Assembly (NCBI GenBank): GCA_025060595.1
Contig: JANXBX010000015.1
Span: 1 to 43,299 of the forward strand
DNA length: 43,299 nt
Source of the DNA: Synergistota bacterium
GTDB lineage: Bacteria; Synergistota; GBS-1
Reading direction: 5' to 3'
Position numbers and translations under genes: made by a program. Positions 24,877 through 33,864 of the stretch are shown in pieces (position 1 is the stretch's first letter; each line of letters starts with the position of its first letter). The notes under the pieces were generated by a model that did no database searches, was not told where the DNA came from, and saw only the letters and a program-made list of their open reading frames with translations.

Positions 24877-25986
24877 ATGAATGAGGGTCTTCTTACTCAA
24901 GAGGAAATAGATGCCCTTTTGAGGGCTCAGGCAGGTAAGAAAAAGGAAGCGGGGGTCTCCGTTCTAAGCCCTGAAGAGATAGATGCTCTCAGGGAGATGG
25001 GTAATATCATCATGGGGTCTGCTTCTACCGTCTTATCTATGCTTGTCGGTAGACCTGTCGAAATCTCAGTTAAGGATATTAAAGGACTTAAGATTAGGGA
25101 TATATATGATCTTAAGAGGGGTAGTTATTTGCTTCTTAAGGTTAATTTTACTGAGGGTTTGATGGGAGAATCTGCAATTATATTAGGTGAGAAGGGAGCT
25201 TTGTATATAGCGGATTTTATGATGGGTGGGGATGGTTCAAGCTTGCCTGGCGAGATGAACGAGCTTTATCAGAGCGCTGTTAATGAGGCTTTAAGTCAGA
25301 TGATGGGATCTATGACAACCACGCTCTCTACTCTTTTAGGGGGTAAATATGTTATACTTCCTCCGACTTCAGAGAAGGTTAATTTCGATAGCAAACCCGC
25401 TCTCATATCTGGATTGAGTAATGATGATGCTGTAGTTTATGTGTCCTATAATTTTAAGGTTGGCGATATTGTTGAGGATGAGATGGTTCAGCTTTTCCCG
25501 GTTTCGATGGCTAAAGATATGGTTTCCAGGCTTCTTTCCGCTGCTGGTGAAAGTGTGGAAGAACCGGTTTCTCGTCCCCAGCCTCAGCCTGCTAAGGGAC
25601 GTGTGGAGGCTCAGAAGCCACCTTCTGTTATTCCTGAAGCACCTGCAAAACCGAAGGCTCCACCTGTAGAGGCCAAACCGGTTCAGTTTGCTCCGCTTCA
25701 GGCTCAGGCTCCTACAGCTGTCCCACCTAAGAATATAGATCTGATTCTTGATATTCCGCTTAAGGTTACTGTGGAGCTTGGTAAAACTGAGATGTATATA
25801 AGGGATATATTGAACTTGGGACCTGGATCTATAATAGAGCTTGACAAGTTAGCCGGTGAGCCGGTTGAAGTGCTTGTAAATGGTAAGCCCGTGGCTCGTG
25901 GAGAAGTTGTTGTGATAGATGAAAACTTTGGTGTTAGGATAACAGATATAATCTCTCCTAGAGAGAGGTTAGAAAAGCTAACATAG
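24877..25986 (+). CDS. fliY: Flagellar motor switch phosphatase FliY
   Basis: A 369-residue protein with the FliY layout. An N-terminal FliM-like peptide LLTQEEIDALLRAQ may bind CheY-P. The CheC-like domain (~30-215) is followed by a Pro/Ala/Gln-rich linker (~230-285) and a C-terminal FliN domain (~290-365, IPLKVTVELGKTEMYIRDILNLGPGSIIEL). The first phosphatase helix has the ExxN pair, Glu40 and Asn43 (DALREMGN). The second has Glu137 but Ser140 in place of Asn (NEALSQ), so one active site may be dead. It replaces FliN in the C ring and dephosphorylates CheY-P. Confidence 0.95.
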   Translation: MNEGLLTQEEIDALLRAQAGKKKEAGVSVLSPEEIDALREMGNIIMGSASTVLSMLVGRPVEISVKDIKGLKIRDIYDLKRGSYLLLKVNFTEGLMGESAIILGEKGALYIADFMMGGDGSSLPGEMNELYQSAVNEALSQMMGSMTTTLSTLLGGKYVILPPTSEKVNFDSKPALISGLSNDDAVVYVSYNFKVGDIVEDEMVQLFPVSMAKDMVSRLLSAAGESVEEPVSRPQPQPAKGRVEAQKPPSVIPEAPAKPKAPPVEAKPVQFAPLQAQAPTAVPPKNIDLILDIPLKVTVELGKTEMYIRDILNLGPGSIIELDKLAGEPVEVLVNGKPVARGEVVVIDENFGVRITDIISPRERLEKLT

Positions 25987-26024
25987 CTTGATTAGAATCC
26001 TTAGGAAGGGAGAGGATGAAGTGT

Positions 26025-26390
26025 ATGGGTGCTCGCGTTTTGATAGTGGATGATGCGGCTTTTATGAGGATGATGTTAAGGGATATATTAACTAAGAACG
26101 GTTATGAGGTTGCGGGTGAGGCAGAGAACGGAGTGCAGGCTGTTGAGAGATATAGGGAAATAAAACCTGATTTAGTTACAATGGATATAACCATGCCAGA
26201 GATGGATGGAATAACTGCGGTTAGGGAGATAAGAAAATTTGATCCTCATGCAAGGATAGTTATGGTTAGCGCTATGGGGCAACAGGCGATGGTTATAGAG
26301 GCTATTCAAGCAGGTGCTTTGGATTTCGTTGTTAAGCCCTTTCAACCTGACAGGGTTATAGAAGCGGTTAAGAAAGCGTTAAGTAGGTGA
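26025..26390 (+). CDS. cheY: Chemotaxis response regulator CheY
   Basis: A single receiver domain of about 121 residues. It has the acidic pair in VLIVDDAAFMRMMLRDIL, the phosphoacceptor Asp54 (LVTMDITMPEMDG), the conserved Ser in MVSAMG and the Lys in DFVVKPF. Phosphorylated by CheA, it should bind FliM/FliY and change rotation. The ATG at 26025 gives the usual MGARVLIVDD start and is nine bases after GAGG. An ATG at 26016 adds three residues and touches the ribosome binding site. No output domain follows, and fliM/fliY are adjacent. Confidence 0.95.
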   Translation: MGARVLIVDDAAFMRMMLRDILTKNGYEVAGEAENGVQAVERYREIKPDLVTMDITMPEMDGITAVREIRKFDPHARIVMVSAMGQQAMVIEAIQAGALDFVVKPFQPDRVIEAVKKALSR

Positions 26391-26782
26391 TGTTTTTTCA
26401 TTTTTCCTCAGTTGCTTTTGCGTTAGATGATGTTACCTCTCCTTTGAAGCTTCCCACATTTGGGGAGCTTGCAGTTAAGTCTTTAGTTGCTTTAGTGATT
26501 GTAGGTGGTTTAATTTTTTTGTTTGCTTGGTATATAAGGGGATATGTTTTAAAAAGCAGCGTGAGTGAGTTTATAAAGGTCGTTGATAGAGTTTACATAG
26601 ATAACCGGCGGTTTTTATGCTTAGTTAAGGTAAGTGATAAGTATTTTTTGCTTGGGGTGGGTGATGGAGGTATAAATTTGATAGCGGAGCTTGAAAAGGT
26701 TTCTTCCGTTGGAGGGGAGGAAGTTGTTCTTAAGTCTTCTTTTAGGAAACATCTTGAGAGGTTTTTGGGCAAGAAAGAGTAG
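26390..26782 (+). CDS. fliO: Flagellar biosynthetic protein FliO
   Basis: A 130-residue protein with a short hydrophobic N-terminus (MFFHFSSVAFA), a clear membrane helix at ~28-50 (SLVALVIVGGLIFLFAWYI) and a cytoplasmic FliO domain (VSEFIKVVDRVYIDNRRFLCLVKVSDKYFLLGVGDGGINLIAEL). FliO helps assemble FliP. Conservation is low, but length, layout and position between cheY and fliP agree. The ATG at 26390 overlaps the cheY stop (TGATG), and the end overlaps fliP. Confidence 0.88.
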   Translation: MFFHFSSVAFALDDVTSPLKLPTFGELAVKSLVALVIVGGLIFLFAWYIRGYVLKSSVSEFIKVVDRVYIDNRRFLCLVKVSDKYFLLGVGDGGINLIAELEKVSSVGGEEVVLKSSFRKHLERFLGKKE

Positions 26783-27536
26783 CTTTAAGGTACTTATCTT
26801 TTTTACCCTTTTCTTTTTTTTTCTCTTGGAGGTAGTAGTTTGGGCACAACCCCCTCCTGTTCCGGTGCCAAGGATAAATTTAGGATTTGAGCCCGCAAGA
26901 GGTCCTGAGGATGTAGCCTTAAGTTTGCAGATACTCTTTATTTTAACGGTTCTATCTCTTGCTCCAGCTATAATTCTTATGGTTACATCTTTTACCAGGA
27001 TAATTGTGGTGCTCTCCTTCATAAGGAATGCCCTCGCTACTCAGCAACTTCCCCCAACGCAGGTCCTCGTTGGGCTTGCTCTCTTTTTAACTTTATTTGT
27101 GATGATGCCTGTTTGGAGCGATATTAACGCTAATGCTCTTCAGCCCTATTTAAGGGGAGAAATCCCTGCTCAGCAGGCCCTAGAAAAAGCAGTTATCCCT
27201 CTCAGGGAGTTTATGTTCAGGCAAACTAGAGAGAAGGATATAGCCTTAATGGTTAGGCTTGCTAAGATGGAGAGACCCAAAAATAGAAATGAGGTCCCTA
27301 CGCACATTTTAATTCCTGCCTTTATGTTAAGTGAGCTTAAAACATCTTTTGAAATGGGGGTTTTAATATACGTTCCCTTCATCATAATTGATATGGTTGT
27401 AGCAAGCGTTTTAATGTCCATGGGTATGATAATGCTTCCACCTATGATGATATCGCTTCCCTTTAAGATACTTCTTTTTGTTCTTGTTGATGGCTGGGAC
27501 CTTGTGGTGGGTTCTCTTGTTGCAAGCTTTAAGTAA
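26754..27536 (+). CDS. fliP: Flagellar export gate protein FliP
   Basis: A core subunit of the export gate. A cleavable signal peptide is visible (KSSFKVLIFFTLFFFFLLEVVVWA, then QPPPVPVP), followed by FliP signatures LSLQILFILTVLSLAPAIILMVTSFTRIIVVLSFIRNALATQQLPPTQVL, IPAFMLSELKTSFEMG and MISLPFKILLFVLVDGWDLV. I chose TTG 26754, which gives a normal signal peptide. TTG 26724 follows a stronger GGAGGGG by six bases and would add ten residues. The gene begins inside fliO. Confidence 0.93.
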   Translation: MRGFWARKSSFKVLIFFTLFFFFLLEVVVWAQPPPVPVPRINLGFEPARGPEDVALSLQILFILTVLSLAPAIILMVTSFTRIIVVLSFIRNALATQQLPPTQVLVGLALFLTLFVMMPVWSDINANALQPYLRGEIPAQQALEKAVIPLREFMFRQTREKDIALMVRLAKMERPKNRNEVPTHILIPAFMLSELKTSFEMGVLIYVPFIIIDMVVASVLMSMGMIMLPPMMISLPFKILLFVLVDGWDLVVGSLVASFK

Positions 27537-27551
27537 GGGAGGGAGGCTAAA

Positions 27552-27821
27552 TTGACGGATGCCTTAGCTATAGAGATAGTTAGAAAAGCGTTATTTACCG
27601 CTTTACTTGTGTCTGCTCCAATGTTAGGAGTTGCTCTAATAATTGGGGTGATTGTTAGCGTTATTCAGACTGCTACTTCAATTCAAGAGCAAACCATTAC
27701 CTTTATTCCGAAGATAGTGGCTGTTCTCTTTAGCATAATATACTTTGGTCCATGGATGTTTCGTTTGATTATGGATTTCACGATAGCCCTTTGGAGCTCC
27801 TTTCCAGATATAATAAGGTGA
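27552..27821 (+). CDS. fliQ: Flagellar export gate protein FliQ
   Basis: An 89-residue protein with two hydrophobic helices (~17-40 and ~52-75) and the family sequence ALFTALLVSAPMLGVALIIGVIVSVIQTATSIQEQTITFIPKIVAV. Several FliQ copies wrap the FliP/FliR gate. The TTG start is preceded by AGGGAGGGAGG. fliR begins two bases after the stop. Confidence 0.95.
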   Translation: MTDALAIEIVRKALFTALLVSAPMLGVALIIGVIVSVIQTATSIQEQTITFIPKIVAVLFSIIYFGPWMFRLIMDFTIALWSSFPDIIR

Positions 27822-27822
27822 A

Positions 27823-28599
27823 ATGTTTATTGATAATCTTTTAAAAAGCTTTGATGCTTTTCTCCTTATCTTACTTAGGATAACAACATTTTTGATCTTT
27901 GCTCCCGTTTTTAATAGCAGGATATTTCCTATGATGGCGAGATTGGGATTAGCTTTTTTCCTTGCTTTGATTTACTTTTATTCGGTTGGGCTTTCTTTAA
28001 ATTTTCCATCTGTTTCTGCATGGGACTTTGTTTTTTATGCTTTAAGGGAGTTTTTAATCGGTCTTGTTATGGGCTTTTACGTTTCTCTTATATTTTCTGC
28101 CTTTCAGCTTGCTGGGACCATATACGGATATCAGATGGGCTTCGGCATTATCTCTATATTAGATCCTGAGGCTATGGAAAGCGTTAGCTTGACCGGTCAG
28201 CTTAAATATTTGTTAGCCATTCTCCTGTTTTTTGCCACCGATTGCCATCATGGTCTGCTTTTAGCTTTATTTAACAGCTTTAGGCTAATTCCCATAGGAG
28301 CGATGAGTTTTAAAGGAGCGCTGGTTAAGGAGCTCTTTTCTGTGTTAAGCGGGAGCTTTTTGATAGCTCTTCAGATAGCTTTACCTATTATGGCTATACT
28401 TCTAATAATAGATATAGGTTTAGGAATTATAGGTAGAACCATTCCTCAGCTTAATGTCTTTATAATAGGCTTTCCACTGAAGATAGCCATTGCCTTTTTA
28501 ACTTTAATGTTTATATTGCCAGGGTTGAAAGTGGTGATGGAGGGAATATTAAGTGGGCTTTCCCAGGGAGTTGAAAAGGTGCTATTTTATCTCAGGTAG
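27823..28599 (+). CDS. fliR: Flagellar export gate protein FliR
   Basis: A 258-residue polytopic protein with about six hydrophobic segments, the single-copy gate subunit in the FliP5-Q4-R1 complex. Family features include RITTFLIFAPVFNSRIFPMMARLGLAFFLAL, GFGIISILDPE and the C-terminal GRTIPQLNVFIIGFPLKIAIAFLTL. The 3' end carries GGAGGG (28539-28544), the ribosome binding site of flhB, which starts 47 bases before fliR ends. Confidence 0.95.
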   Translation: MFIDNLLKSFDAFLLILLRITTFLIFAPVFNSRIFPMMARLGLAFFLALIYFYSVGLSLNFPSVSAWDFVFYALREFLIGLVMGFYVSLIFSAFQLAGTIYGYQMGFGIISILDPEAMESVSLTGQLKYLLAILLFFATDCHHGLLLALFNSFRLIPIGAMSFKGALVKELFSVLSGSFLIALQIALPIMAILLIIDIGLGIIGRTIPQLNVFIIGFPLKIAIAFLTLMFILPGLKVVMEGILSGLSQGVEKVLFYLR

Positions 28600-29680
28600 A
28601 TTTGATCTCCAACTGTTCGCAGAGGAAAAGACCGAACCTGCTACTCCTCGAAGGAGAAGAAGAGTAAGAGAGGAAGGGCAGGTTGCTCGGAGTGCAGAGC
28701 TTAATGCTTTTGTCATAATAAGCGTTGGTCTGCTATCTCTTCTTTTGTTTGAGGAGCTCTTAAGGGAGGACATTTTTTCTATGACGCGTTATATATTCTC
28801 GAACCTTCACTTGACTAGGTTGAGCGGTATTAACTTAGATAATGCAATTAGGGGTCAATCTGAGATACTTAGGTTTTTCTTGAAGATAATCTCTCCCTTT
28901 TTCCTTTTTTCTTTGGTTGGGGCGATAGCTGTTAATATATTTCAGGTTGGGTTTCACCTAACCTTTAAGCCTCTTGCCTTTAACTTGAATAGGTTAAATC
29001 CCGTTGTGGGATTAGGTAGGATCTTCTCCTTGAGGTCTTTAGTGGAGCTGATTAAGGGGAGCGTAAAGGCTATTTTGGTTGGATATTTGCTTTATAGATT
29101 TATAAAAGCTGATTACCCAGCTTATTTAGACTCCTTACTTGTTCCGTTTCCTAACAATCTTATAATGATTAGCAAGCTTATATTTTTCACATTGCTTAAG
29201 GTGTTGCCTCTTCTTTTAATATTAGCAATAATAGATTATACTTATCAGAAGTGGGAGTTTGAAAGAAGCATTCGCATGAGTAAATACGAGATAAAAGAGG
29301 AGTATAAGCAGGTTGAAGGAGATCCGAGAGTAAGGGCTAAGATAAGGGAAAAACAGAGAGAGCTTGCGAGAAGAAGAATGATGCAAGAGGTTCCAAAGGC
29401 TCAGGTAGTTATAACAAACCCTGTTATGGTTGCCGTAGCCCTACGTTATGATCCAGAAATAATGAATGCTCCGATAGTTGTGGCTAAGGGGGAAAGGCTC
29501 ATAGCTGAAAGGATAAAGAGGATAGCTGAAGAGCATGGTATTCCCATCGTTGAGGATAAGGCTTTGGCCTGGACCCTCTATAAGACTGTTGATGTGGGAG
29601 ATGAAATTCCTCCAGAGCTATACAAGGCTGTTGCTGAAGTTCTTGCCTTTGTTTACAGGTTGGGGAAGGAGGTTGCTTAA
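28553..29680 (+). CDS. flhB: Flagellar export specificity switch FlhB with variant NPVM cleavage motif
   Basis: A 375-residue export-gate protein that, with FliK, switches export from hook to filament substrates. The N-terminus has DLQLFAEEKTEPATPRRRRRVREEGQVARS. Four membrane segments lie within ~50-255, followed by the cytoplasmic domain (YEIKEEYKQVEGDPRVRAKIRE). At the self-cleavage site the sequence is VVITNPVMVAVALRYD: Asn289-Pro290 are kept, but Thr-His-Tyr of NPTHY is Val291-Met292-Val293. The GTG at 28553 is eight bases after GGAGGG and gives about ten extra N-terminal residues compared with Bacillus FlhB. A separate homologue of its tail is encoded at 1136-1393. Confidence 0.95.
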   Translation: MGFPRELKRCYFISGRFDLQLFAEEKTEPATPRRRRRVREEGQVARSAELNAFVIISVGLLSLLLFEELLREDIFSMTRYIFSNLHLTRLSGINLDNAIRGQSEILRFFLKIISPFFLFSLVGAIAVNIFQVGFHLTFKPLAFNLNRLNPVVGLGRIFSLRSLVELIKGSVKAILVGYLLYRFIKADYPAYLDSLLVPFPNNLIMISKLIFFTLLKVLPLLLILAIIDYTYQKWEFERSIRMSKYEIKEEYKQVEGDPRVRAKIREKQRELARRRMMQEVPKAQVVITNPVMVAVALRYDPEIMNAPIVVAKGERLIAERIKRIAEEHGIPIVEDKALAWTLYKTVDVGDEIPPELYKAVAEVLAFVYRLGKEVA

Positions 29681-29686
29681 AGGTAT

Positions 29687-31753
29687 ATGGCTGAGGCGAG
29701 GGGGACTACAAGCTATCCTTGGTTAAAGCATAGCGACGTATTGGTAGCTATAGCTTTAGTTATGGCTGTAATATTGATGATAATTCCTGTTCCTACCACT
29801 TTGCTTGACTTCTTACTTGCCTTTAATATTACCTTCGCTATATTGATTCTCCTTGCAACCTTTTATATAAAGCGTCCTCTTGAGTTCTCTGTTTTTCCGT
29901 CGCTTTTGCTATTCACTACGCTTTTTAGATTAGGTTTAAACGTTTCTACGACTCGCTGGATTCTCCTTCAAGGCTATGCGGGAAGAATCATATTAGCCTT
30001 TGGCCAGTTTGTTGTTGGGGGTAACTATATAGTTGGTGCTGTTATATTTCTCATCCTTTTCATTATTCAATTCATCGTGATAACTCGTGGTGCAGAGAGG
30101 GTTGCGGAAGTTGCGGCACGCTTTACCTTGGATGCTATGCCAGGTAAACAGATGAGTATCGATGCGGACTTAAACGCAGGCTTGATAGATGAGAAGGAGG
30201 CACGAAGAAGAAGGGAGGAGATACAGAGGGAGGCCGACTTTTACGGTGCCATGGATGGAGCAAGCAAGTTTGTTAAGGGTGATGCTATAGCTGGTGTATT
30301 CATAACGTTGGTAAACATAATAGGAGGGCTTATAATAGGTGTTCTTCAGAGGGGGCTTCCCTTAGGTGAGGCCCTTCAAACTTATACTCTTTTAACCGTT
30401 GGTGATGGCCTTGTGGCTCAAATACCTGCTCTTGTTATATCTACTGCAACTGCTGTTATAGTAAGCAGAGCTGCTGCTGAGCATGATCTTGGGGTTGAGC
30501 TTTTAAGACAGATAACTTATCATCCTCGTCCTTTAATAATAGGAGCTTCAATATTAGCTCTTTTTGGAGCTATTCCTGGGCTTCCTACGCTTCCCTTTTG
30601 GGTCCTTGCGCTTATAGTTGGTAGCATGGCTTATGTAATGAGAAGGGCGGCTAGAATGGAAAAGATAAAAAAGATAGAAGAGGAGAAAAGAAAAGAGGAG
30701 GAAGAAGTGAGAAAACCAGAGAGCGTGCTTTCCCTTCTCCAGGTTGATCCTATGGAAATAGAGATCGGTTATTCTCTTATTCCTCTGGTTGATCCTAAGC
30801 AGGGTGGGGATCTATTAGATAGGATAACTATGATAAGAAGGCAAATAGCTCTTGAGCTTGGGCTTGTCGTTCCACCCATAAGGATAAGAGATAATATGCA
30901 GCTTAAGCCCAATGAGTATGTAATAAAAATAAGAGGGGTTGAGGTGGGAAGAGGGGAGCTTATAGTAGATTACTACTTAGCGATGAATCCTGGAACGGCT
31001 AAAGAGAGGATAGAAGGGATAGAGACGAAGGAACCAGCCTTTGGTTTGCCAGCTTTGTGGATATCTCCTGAGCAAAGGGAAAGAGCTGAATGGCTTGGCT
31101 ATACTGTGGTTGATCCACCTGCTGTTTTAGCCACTCATCTTACTGAGATAATTAAAAGACATGCCGCTGAGCTTTTAACTCGTCAGGAAGTACAAAACTT
31201 AATAGACCTTGTAAAGGGACAGCATCCAGCCCTAATAGAGGAGTTAAATAGAGCTATGAGCTTAGGAGATATTCAAAAGGTCTTACAAGGGCTTTTGAGA
31301 GAGAGGGTTCCCATTAGAGATCTTGTAACCATATTTGAAACTCTTGCTGATTATGGTAGACTTATAAAAGATATCGACTATTTGATAGAATATGTTAGAC
31401 AAGCTCTCTCGCGGCAAATATCTAAGATGTATCAGACTTCAGAGGGTTTTATTCCTGTAGTTACGCTTAGCCCAGAGCTTGAGGAGCAGATAAGAGGATC
31501 TATACAGAAGACGGAAACAGGCGTTAGTCTAACAATGGATCCGAGGAGAGTTAGGGGGATAGTGGAGAAAATAGCGGTCGAGGTGGAGAAACTTGCATCT
31601 TTAGGTTATCACCCTGTTTTAATATGTCACCCTTCGGTGAGACCGTATTTGAGAAAGATACTAGAAGGGGTGTTACCTCAGGTTGCGGTTATCTCTTATA
31701 ATGAGGTTGCTCCAGGGGTGGAGGTTAGATCTATGGGGATGGTGAGCTCCTAA
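29687..31753 (+). CDS. flhA: Flagellar export gate protein FlhA
   Basis: A 688-residue protein that forms the nonameric export gate ring. About eight membrane segments occupy residues 1-320. The cytoplasmic FHIPEP loop is intact (RGAERVAEVAARFTLDAMPGKQMSIDADLNAGLIDEKEARRRR, then EADFYGAMDGASKFVKGDAIAG). The soluble C-terminal domain (~345-688), which docks substrates and chaperones, is full length (PLVDPKQGGDLLDRI, ATHLTEIIKRHAAELLTRQEVQNLIDL). It is followed two bases later by flhF. Confidence 0.97.
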   Translation: MAEARGTTSYPWLKHSDVLVAIALVMAVILMIIPVPTTLLDFLLAFNITFAILILLATFYIKRPLEFSVFPSLLLFTTLFRLGLNVSTTRWILLQGYAGRIILAFGQFVVGGNYIVGAVIFLILFIIQFIVITRGAERVAEVAARFTLDAMPGKQMSIDADLNAGLIDEKEARRRREEIQREADFYGAMDGASKFVKGDAIAGVFITLVNIIGGLIIGVLQRGLPLGEALQTYTLLTVGDGLVAQIPALVISTATAVIVSRAAAEHDLGVELLRQITYHPRPLIIGASILALFGAIPGLPTLPFWVLALIVGSMAYVMRRAARMEKIKKIEEEKRKEEEEVRKPESVLSLLQVDPMEIEIGYSLIPLVDPKQGGDLLDRITMIRRQIALELGLVVPPIRIRDNMQLKPNEYVIKIRGVEVGRGELIVDYYLAMNPGTAKERIEGIETKEPAFGLPALWISPEQRERAEWLGYTVVDPPAVLATHLTEIIKRHAAELLTRQEVQNLIDLVKGQHPALIEELNRAMSLGDIQKVLQGLLRERVPIRDLVTIFETLADYGRLIKDIDYLIEYVRQALSRQISKMYQTSEGFIPVVTLSPELEEQIRGSIQKTETGVSLTMDPRRVRGIVEKIAVEVEKLASLGYHPVLICHPSVRPYLRKILEGVLPQVAVISYNEVAPGVEVRSMGMVSS

Positions 31754-31754
31754 T

Positions 31755-32966
31755 TTGAGGCTCGTTAAAAGGAAATCCTTTATAGCTGAAAGTGAGGCAG
31801 AAGCTATAAGGAAAGCTAAAGAGGAGCTTGGTAGTGATATAGTTATTCTTGAAACCAAGCGTTTTAAAAAGGGAGGATTTCTGGGTCTATTTGCAAAAAG
31901 GTATGTTGAGGTTATCGTTGGAGTCCCTGAGAAGGAGAAGAGGGAGAGCGATGCACGTTTTGAGATCCTAACTAAGCTTCTTTCGGAAAGGAAGGCCTCT
32001 TATACTCCCTCTTTAGCGGAGGAAAGGAAAAAGAGTCTTTCAGAGAGCGACAGGATAGAGGTATTAGAGAAGGATATAAGGGAGGTTAAAGAGCTTATAG
32101 GGGTATTTTTAGAAAGGTTAGGTCAAATTGACCTTTCGGTTAAAGAGGAGAAGAAGTTTGGAGAGGGTGGTAAATTATATAATTTCTTGTTAGAACAGGA
32201 GATAAAGGAGCGACACGCTGAAGAGATTTTAAGGGCATTTTTAGAAAAGGGCGCATCTTTCAAGGGGCTTTCATGGAGGGATCTTAGGAAAGAGCTTGCC
32301 AAAGTAGTAGCAGAGTCTATAAAAGTTTCTCCGGTAAAGCTTAAGGAAAATGGCACGCAGGTTGCAGCTTTTGTTGGGCCTACTGGTGTAGGGAAGACTA
32401 CAACTATAGCTAAGCTTGCAGCAATATTCGCTCTTTTTGAGGAAAGGAAGGTTGCCTTGGTTACTGCTGATACCTATAGGATAGCTGCGGTGGAACAGCT
32501 TAAGACTTATGCGAAGATAATAGGTATACCTATAGAGATAGTTTTTACACCTCAGGAGGTAAGAAGAGCAATAGAAAAGCATCTTGACGCAGAGCTCATA
32601 CTTATGGATACTGCTGGTAGAAGCCACTATGATAGCATGAAGATGTCTGAGCTAAAGTCCTATATAGAGGCAAGCTCGCCTGATGAGGTTCACTTGGTAT
32701 TAAGTCTTAATACGAAGTATAGAGATTTGGAGGAAATAGTTAGGAGGTTTAGCTGTGTTCCGCTTCACAAGATGGTTTTAACCAAGCTTGATGAGACATC
32801 TACCTTTGGTAACATTCTCAACTTGGTTAAGGATTTTTCCATTCCGATATCCTATGTTACTAACGGTCAAGATGTTCCAAAGGATATAGAGGTAGCTGAT
32901 CCAGTGAAACTTTCGGAAGTGATCTTAAGGTTAAGGGGTTGTAAGGGGGAGGTAATAGAGGATTGA
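31755..32966 (+). CDS. flhF: Flagellar SRP-type GTPase FlhF
   Basis: A 403-residue SRP GTPase that sets flagellar position. The N-terminus (SFIAESEAEAIRKAKEELGSDIVILETKRFKKGG) is typical of FlhF B-domains. The GTPase domain has GPTGVGKT (208-215), DTYRIAAVEQLKTYAKI, DTAGRSHYD and TKLDET. The TTG start directly follows the flhA stop, and the stop overlaps the flhG start, as is common for this functional pair. Confidence 0.95.
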   Translation: MRLVKRKSFIAESEAEAIRKAKEELGSDIVILETKRFKKGGFLGLFAKRYVEVIVGVPEKEKRESDARFEILTKLLSERKASYTPSLAEERKKSLSESDRIEVLEKDIREVKELIGVFLERLGQIDLSVKEEKKFGEGGKLYNFLLEQEIKERHAEEILRAFLEKGASFKGLSWRDLRKELAKVVAESIKVSPVKLKENGTQVAAFVGPTGVGKTTTIAKLAAIFALFEERKVALVTADTYRIAAVEQLKTYAKIIGIPIEIVFTPQEVRRAIEKHLDAELILMDTAGRSHYDSMKMSELKSYIEASSPDEVHLVLSLNTKYRDLEEIVRRFSCVPLHKMVLTKLDETSTFGNILNLVKDFSIPISYVTNGQDVPKDIEVADPVKLSEVILRLRGCKGEVIED

Positions 32967-33856
32967 TAAGGGATCAGGCTGAGGGGTTAAGAGAGCTTGT
33001 TAAAAGAAGCAGGGATTTTGGAGCTGTAGCTCGCCCTGCTCGGCTTGCTCGAATAATATCGGTTGCAAGTGGAAAGGGAGGAGTGGGTAAGACAAATCTT
33101 GTTGTTAATCTTGGCATAGCCTTGGCTAAAAGGGGAAGTAGGGTTCTTATTATAGATGCTGATCTTGGGTTAGCTAATGTAGATATAGTTCTTGGTCTGA
33201 CCTCTCGCTATAACCTTTATCATGTTATAAAAGGTGAGAAAAAGATACACGAGATAATAGTTGATGGTCCTGAGGGTATAAAGGTTATAGCAGGGGGAGC
33301 TGGTATTCAGGAGCTCGCTAACCTCTCAAGCTCTCAGAGAGTTCAATTTATAGCAAGCCTAAGCGAGCTTGATTCTTATGCGGATATAATCTTGATTGAT
33401 ACGAGCGCTGGGATATCTCAAAACGTTTTAGGTTTCGTTTTAGCCTCCGATGAAACTATAGTTATTACCACACCTGAGCCTACAGCTATAAGAGATGCAT
33501 ATGGGATAATTAAAGCTATCGCCTTAGGTAATAAGGATGCGAAGATAAGGCTACTTATTAACATGGCGTCAAGTATGGAAGAGGCGGAGGATGTTGCCTC
33601 AAGGATAGAAACTGTAGCGAGGCAGTTTCTCGATATAAGTGTGGATAAGCTAGGCTTTATTCTTAAAGATCCTGTAGTTTCGGAAGCTGTGATAAGGCAG
33701 AAGCCTTTTATAATAGTTTATCCTACATCTAAAGCTGCTCGTTGCGTCGGAAGCGTGGCCGATCGGTTATTAGGTTTTGAGGAGAAAGACCTGCATGAGC
33801 CTCGAGGTGTTAAGGGCTTCTTACTCAAGTTTGTATCCCTCTTTAGAGGGAGGTAA
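32963..33856 (+). CDS. flhG: Flagellar number regulator FlhG (MinD-like ATPase)
   Basis: A 297-residue MinD/ParA-family ATPase. The N-terminal DQAEGLRELV contains the DQAxxLR motif that stimulates the FlhF GTPase. The deviant Walker A motif is SGKGGVGKT (36-44), followed by LIIDADLGLANVDIVLGL and IIDTSAGIS-type switch sequences (ILIDTSAGIS). The C-terminal ~20 residues could provide the membrane-targeting helix. FlhG limits flagellar number and acts with FlhF. Its end carries the GAGGGAGG ribosome binding site of the next gene. Confidence 0.94.
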   Translation: MIRDQAEGLRELVKRSRDFGAVARPARLARIISVASGKGGVGKTNLVVNLGIALAKRGSRVLIIDADLGLANVDIVLGLTSRYNLYHVIKGEKKIHEIIVDGPEGIKVIAGGAGIQELANLSSSQRVQFIASLSELDSYADIILIDTSAGISQNVLGFVLASDETIVITTPEPTAIRDAYGIIKAIALGNKDAKIRLLINMASSMEEAEDVASRIETVARQFLDISVDKLGFILKDPVVSEAVIRQKPFIIVYPTSKAARCVGSVADRLLGFEEKDLHEPRGVKGFLLKFVSLFRGR

Positions 33857-33864
33857 TTTAGATT
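33846..33864 (+). promoter_or_regulatory. Ribosome binding site and AUU start codon of the PilZ gene
   Basis: GAGGGAGG (33846-33853) overlaps the flhG stop region and lies exactly eight bases before ATT at 33862. No ATG, GTG or TTG occurs in this frame between the in-frame stop at 33859 and the GTG at 33982, but the intervening 40 codons look like the N-terminus of the YcgR family. AUU is therefore the best start candidate. Confidence 0.65.

Noticed and set aside
25998..26011. Five-pair hairpin over the cheY ribosome binding site
   Set aside because: Short and contains a G-U pair. Purine-rich ribosome binding sites near pyrimidine runs form such stems by chance; much weaker than at flgB.
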